Shown: positions 60,796 through 64,000 of the stretch, in pieces
Position numbering within the stretch: position 1 is the stretch's first letter
How the letters are laid out: the number at the start of each line of letters is the position of its first letter
Assembly: GCF_028204095.1 (NCBI RefSeq)
Contig: NZ_JAQLOH010000001.1
Location: 21,459-85,458, forward strand
Length of the DNA: 64,000 nt
Source of the DNA: Candidatus Anaplasma sp. TIGMIC
GTDB lineage: Bacteria; Pseudomonadota; Alphaproteobacteria; Rickettsiales; Anaplasmataceae
Reading direction: 5' to 3'
Notes under the pieces: model-generated
The model's database searches: none
What the model was told of the DNA's origin: nothing
The model's input: the letters and a program-made list of their open reading frames with translations, nothing else
Program-made: the position numbers and the translations under genes

Positions 60796-62268
60796 TTACA
60801 TACTCAGGTATCTGCTCACCAAGTGGTTCTTGTATGCCTCTGAGTCTAGACGCCGCCCGGTTATCTTCTTAAGTATCATGGTACTGCTGTAGCGGCCACC
60901 ATGAGAGTATATATACCTGCTTAGCCAAGATATCAGATCAGAAAAGTTACCCTTCTCAACATTGCACAAAACATCAACTTTGTGCCCCTTTATAGAAGCA
61001 AAGATTTGAGTTGCCGCAATGGCACCAAGTACTTTACTAGGTAGATACCCAAAAACACCGCTGACCCAGTAGTCATCCTGCAAAAAGCCTTCCCTTTCAT
61101 CATCTGGTGCTTTACCAAAGTAATACTGCATACCCTGCATCCACGCATCAGAAAGATCATCGACTGCAAGGTCCCCGTTGACTAGCTCCTTCTCCAGCGC
61201 GTACCGCAACATTATATGCGCCAGAGATGAGACCTCATCAGACTTCTCCAACAAAAAGTCATGTTTCACTTCCGTCAAATATGAGCGTATGCCTGCCAAG
61301 TCTGCAGATTTTCCACGCAAAGAAAATAATTTCTTCAATGCAGGAAGGATAAACGTCAAGAATCTCTCATCATGCAACAGATGACATGACATCAAAAACC
61401 CTTGCGCCTCATACATTATGCTGCCCGCAAAACCTCCAACAGGTTGCTCTTTCCATTTCTTTGGCAGATTGACCCCATATAGCGCACGACCTATCTGTTC
61501 CAGAGAGCCCTTGAGCCCTGTTTTGTAACCAACTTCATCGTAGTGAACATTAAAGTCCGCATCCAAACCATCAACCAAACATCTGCGCTCTTCACCTTGC
61601 GCATCTGTAGAAGCAACCCCTGCATAGATGGACGAGGCAAGACTCTCATGAAACGCTACCTGTCTATCGCAAGGTATAGGCTTCACTGCATGGGCCTTGT
61701 TGCTGCCCTGTTTTTCAAGCACTTCACCAAAAAACTGCCTAAAGAACGCACCTATGTCAGTAAAAATCTCATCAACTCTCTTGGTGTCCATGTCGCCATC
61801 ATAGAGCTTAAGCATGATGTCATATTTGTTTCCCACACCAATATCCCCCGCTTTCACGGAAGCAATTTCGGAGGATAGTTTCACAACGTCAGCCAAGTGT
61901 TTAACAACACCTTTCGCAGATTCTCCCCCGTCACGGAACGAGACCCAGGAACTCTTGCAGTGCAGTTTAGCCACGGTAAGGGCATTCTGAACATCCGCTG
62001 GTATGCGTTTTAGATTCTTGTGCATCCTGCTGATACAATGCAGATTAGCAACCTCCCAGTCCCCAAGCTGCCCTTTATTCCCCAGAGCGATGCCGATTGC
62101 TTCTTCCACAACCTCACTATCGATAATCTCCTGCCTTATCTCTTGTAGCGTACACACCTTGTCCATACAGTCTACTGTGCCTAGTTTGCCGTGGCAGAGC
62201 TCATTTATCACATCACTGATATTGCGCACCCTGACAAAAACCTGCTCCAAAAACTTATAATGCTTCAT
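60796..62268 (-). CDS. Carboxypeptidase Taq (M32) homologue with degenerate active site
   Basis: 490 aa from the ATG at 62268, the length of Taq carboxypeptidase (about 500 aa). A GTG at 62379 would add 37 residues with no family similarity. The family core is clear: PCDRQVAF, then a region equivalent to TRxxExDFxxGL (HYDEVGYKTGL), then GRALYG. However, the zinc motif HExGH is replaced by EQIGR, so both His ligands and the catalytic Glu are gone. The later HESQS motif is YEAQG (the ligand Glu is kept) and the HPF motif is absent. The frame is intact, so this looks like a conserved pseudoenzyme rather than a dead gene. Its function is unknown; a regulatory or structural role is inferred. Confidence 0.85.
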   Translation of the reverse strand: MKHYKFLEQVFVRVRNISDVINELCHGKLGTVDCMDKVCTLQEIRQEIIDSEVVEEAIGIALGNKGQLGDWEVANLHCISRMHKNLKRIPADVQNALTVAKLHCKSSWVSFRDGGESAKGVVKHLADVVKLSSEIASVKAGDIGVGNKYDIMLKLYDGDMDTKRVDEIFTDIGAFFRQFFGEVLEKQGSNKAHAVKPIPCDRQVAFHESLASSIYAGVASTDAQGEERRCLVDGLDADFNVHYDEVGYKTGLKGSLEQIGRALYGVNLPKKWKEQPVGGFAGSIMYEAQGFLMSCHLLHDERFLTFILPALKKLFSLRGKSADLAGIRSYLTEVKHDFLLEKSDEVSSLAHIMLRYALEKELVNGDLAVDDLSDAWMQGMQYYFGKAPDDEREGFLQDDYWVSGVFGYLPSKVLGAIAATQIFASIKGHKVDVLCNVEKGNFSDLISWLSRYIYSHGGRYSSTMILKKITGRRLDSEAYKNHLVSRYLSM

Positions 62269-62537
62269 ATGTGCAACAACCGAAAATCCCCTACCTTTTT
62301 GTAAACGCGACACTAGAGAATCACGAACCAGCCCATAAAGGCAAAAATACCCCCAGGACCACGCATGCCGTAACGCCACCTATGACCACCACTATACACA
62401 AGCCACAGGAAAGTGCGCTCTAAGTTTTTAGCATACATACCAGGTAAAGCCACAATAAATCGGTAAAATGGATTGAAATTATTTGCTTGACTTGGTGTAG
62501 TTTTAGGCAATGATCTGTTCCACAGTGTGACTTTTTA

Positions 62538-63122
62538 GTGATTGTTGTGATGAAATTGGACTGTGGCCGGGGGTTTTCTGCGCTGCAAGGGTGTGCCACT
62601 ATTTGTTTATTGGTACTGTTTACACTTAGTGGTTGTATAGGGTTGCATTCAGGCCGCGTAGGCCCCGTACACGAGGAGGCAGCATTCACTAAAAGAGTGG
62701 AGAAGGTTTACTTTGACTCTGGAAAGTACAATTTAAAGGGCTCCGGCAAGAAGGTACTTCTCGGGCTGGTTGAGCGTATGCAAAAAGATGAAAGTGTAAC
62801 ACTTACCATCGTTGGGCACACAGACTCTGTTGGTACTGAGGAATGCAGTCGGGATCTTGGCGCTAAGCGGGCAAACGCTGTCAAGCAATTCTTACTTGGT
62901 TGTGACAGATCTCTGGTACACAGGATTTATACCCAATCGCGTGGGATGACGGAACCCGAGGTTTTGGTATATTCCAGCGATGCCAGTGAGGTTGAAAAGG
63001 CCAATGCGCAGAATCGCAGGGCTGTGATTATAATTCATTCTGCAGCCACGCCGCATAGCTATGCTAAGTCCTATGGAATCTCACGCGGTAACACTCCAAG
63101 TTTTGTTCTTGGGCACCAGTAG
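62538..63122 (+). CDS. pal: Peptidoglycan-associated OmpA-like lipoprotein Pal
   Basis: 194 aa from the first possible start, GTG at 62538; an ATG at 62550 gives 190 aa. A lipoprotein signal ends in lipobox LSGC (Cys29 from the ATG). A short linker leads to an OmpA-C domain: YFDSGKYNL, then GHTDSVGTEECSRDLGAKRANAVKQFL, with the Asp and Arg that contact peptidoglycan diaminopimelate. Pal tethers the outer membrane. It is divergent from the M32-like gene. Pal is a known surface-exposed antigen in Anaplasmataceae. Confidence 0.92.
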   Translation: MIVVMKLDCGRGFSALQGCATICLLVLFTLSGCIGLHSGRVGPVHEEAAFTKRVEKVYFDSGKYNLKGSGKKVLLGLVERMQKDESVTLTIVGHTDSVGTEECSRDLGAKRANAVKQFLLGCDRSLVHRIYTQSRGMTEPEVLVYSSDASEVEKANAQNRRAVIIIHSAATPHSYAKSYGISRGNTPSFVLGHQ

Positions 63123-63945
63123 ACAACACAAATTTGGTTTACTCTGAGACTTGGACTTTGCTCTAAACCACGTTGCCGGTGTTCCCCTTAAAAACCAATT
63201 GAGTCCGAGCTTTTAGGTAAGTTTCGGTATGAAATGTGAAAGCAATCCTAGCCAGAGTTCGCACCCCTTTTACTGTACAAAACTTCAGACATACAGGCTC
63301 GCAATAGCTGGTTCTTCGGCTGTCTCCATAGTAAGCGGTACAGTCACAAATTTTCACAGAAACATTAGTGGTCTTATTGGAAAGGACTTTTGCAAATTAA
63401 CATGTATTACCATAACGCTGTTTTTGTGCATTCCATAGGACGTATCGTACCTGTATTTTCCAATATTCAAGGATGCGACTTTTCGTGTGTGCAGCACACA
63501 AAGTATAGACCGACTTTTCATCATTCTTTTCACTCAGGCAACTCACTCTTCCTGGCACAGGTCTTAAACTTGATGTCTATTTAACACCACGAATTTGGCA
63601 AAACTCGACAGCGTCGTTTTTAATCTTTAGACCATATTAAAAAGTGCCAGTTCAGGCCATACGTGCAGAACACGTTCTAAACGTTGCAGTAGGCTTTTAC
63701 CTAATAACAACAAGAAAATACAAAAAATCCCTAGGCTCGTATGCATAATGCGTTGCGCATTTCGTAAGCGTTGTGAATAGATGCTGGTTACCGTACATAG
63801 TGGCCGGTCTTTACCTACTATATCACCAAACCGCGCCCTTGCGTGAAGCCATGATTCACCATAACACACAGCTTGCAAACAACCCAACAATAGAGCCCTA
63901 TATGATGTTGAGGAATCATAAATTACATCGGGACAAAATAACTAG
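63123..63945. other. Gene-free stretch after pal
   Basis: No supported gene, tRNA or terminator found over about 820 bases. Short frames show no motifs. The stretch leads directly into an 8-bp tandem repeat at the window end. Confidence 0.5.
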
Positions 63946-64000
63946 CCAGAGGTCCAGAGGTCCAGAGGTCCAGAGGTCCAGAGGTCCAGAGGTCCAGAGG
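63946..64000. repeat. 8-bp tandem repeat (unit TCCAGAGG), continuing past the window
   Basis: Six exact copies of the 8-bp unit TCCAGAGG (63953-64000), preceded by a seventh lacking its first base (63946-63952). The array reaches the last base of the window, so its full length is unknown. The unit length is not a multiple of three, so copy-number change would shift any reading frame crossing it. Confidence 0.95.

Overview
The window is a piece of an Anaplasmataceae chromosome, most probably the genus Anaplasma. The best marker is the gene order sodB-virB3-virB4 followed by four virB6 paralogues, which is typical of Anaplasma and Ehrlichia. Supporting signs are the long gene-poor gaps of a reduced genome, frequent GTG starts, a lone gene-transfer-agent gene, and the protein-level character of the housekeeping genes. 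I do not assign a species.

Layout. 1-267 is the 3' end of carA. After a 1.6 kb gap with no gene come ispH, dut and a DUF2460 (gene transfer agent) gene on the plus strand. 4353-23110 is the minus-strand type IV secretion operon sodB > virB3 > virB4 > virB6-1 > virB6-2 > virB6-3 > virB6-4, tightly packed at its start (TAG-ATG abutment of virB3/virB4, 8-nt overlap of virB4/virB6-1). Divergent from it is pstA. 25760-26745 holds a tRNA-Arg(CCG) whose 5' end is overlapped by the lipA stop codon. Next comes a gap with a possible relic of an outer-membrane protein gene, then two large orphan proteins (493 and 1372 aa), pccA, rluD, rpmB, priA, a peptidase C26 protein and hemD. pepP is flanked by two broken partial copies of itself. 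After it come a retropepsin-like protease, a PolB-like exonuclease, era, ffh, an MrpD-like subunit, a Coq10/RatA-family gene, dnaK, rne, and an Mrp antiporter cluster (C, B, DUF4040, G, F) downstream of transketolase. A carboxypeptidase-Taq (M32) homologue that has lost its catalytic motif and a divergent pal lipoprotein gene close the coding part. The last 55 bases are an 8-bp tandem repeat running off the window.

How the genes fit together. The T4SS module supplies an inner-membrane ATPase (VirB4), VirB3 and four VirB6-type channel proteins, three of them predicted lipoproteins. Two carry very long acidic or Ser/Gly-rich C-terminal tails with tyrosine motifs resembling those of Anaplasma AnkA. 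The Mrp subunits make a cation/proton antiporter. The rest is core metabolism (isoprenoid, dUTP, lipoate, haem, propionyl-CoA, pentose phosphate), translation, RNA decay, replication restart and chaperone genes.

Main points for a second look: the tyrosine motifs and acidic repeats in VirB6-3/VirB6-4, the M32 pseudoenzyme, the pepP fragments, the orphan 1372/493 aa gene pair, the lipA/tRNA overlap, and the terminal tandem repeat. All assignments were made by eye; no database search was run.
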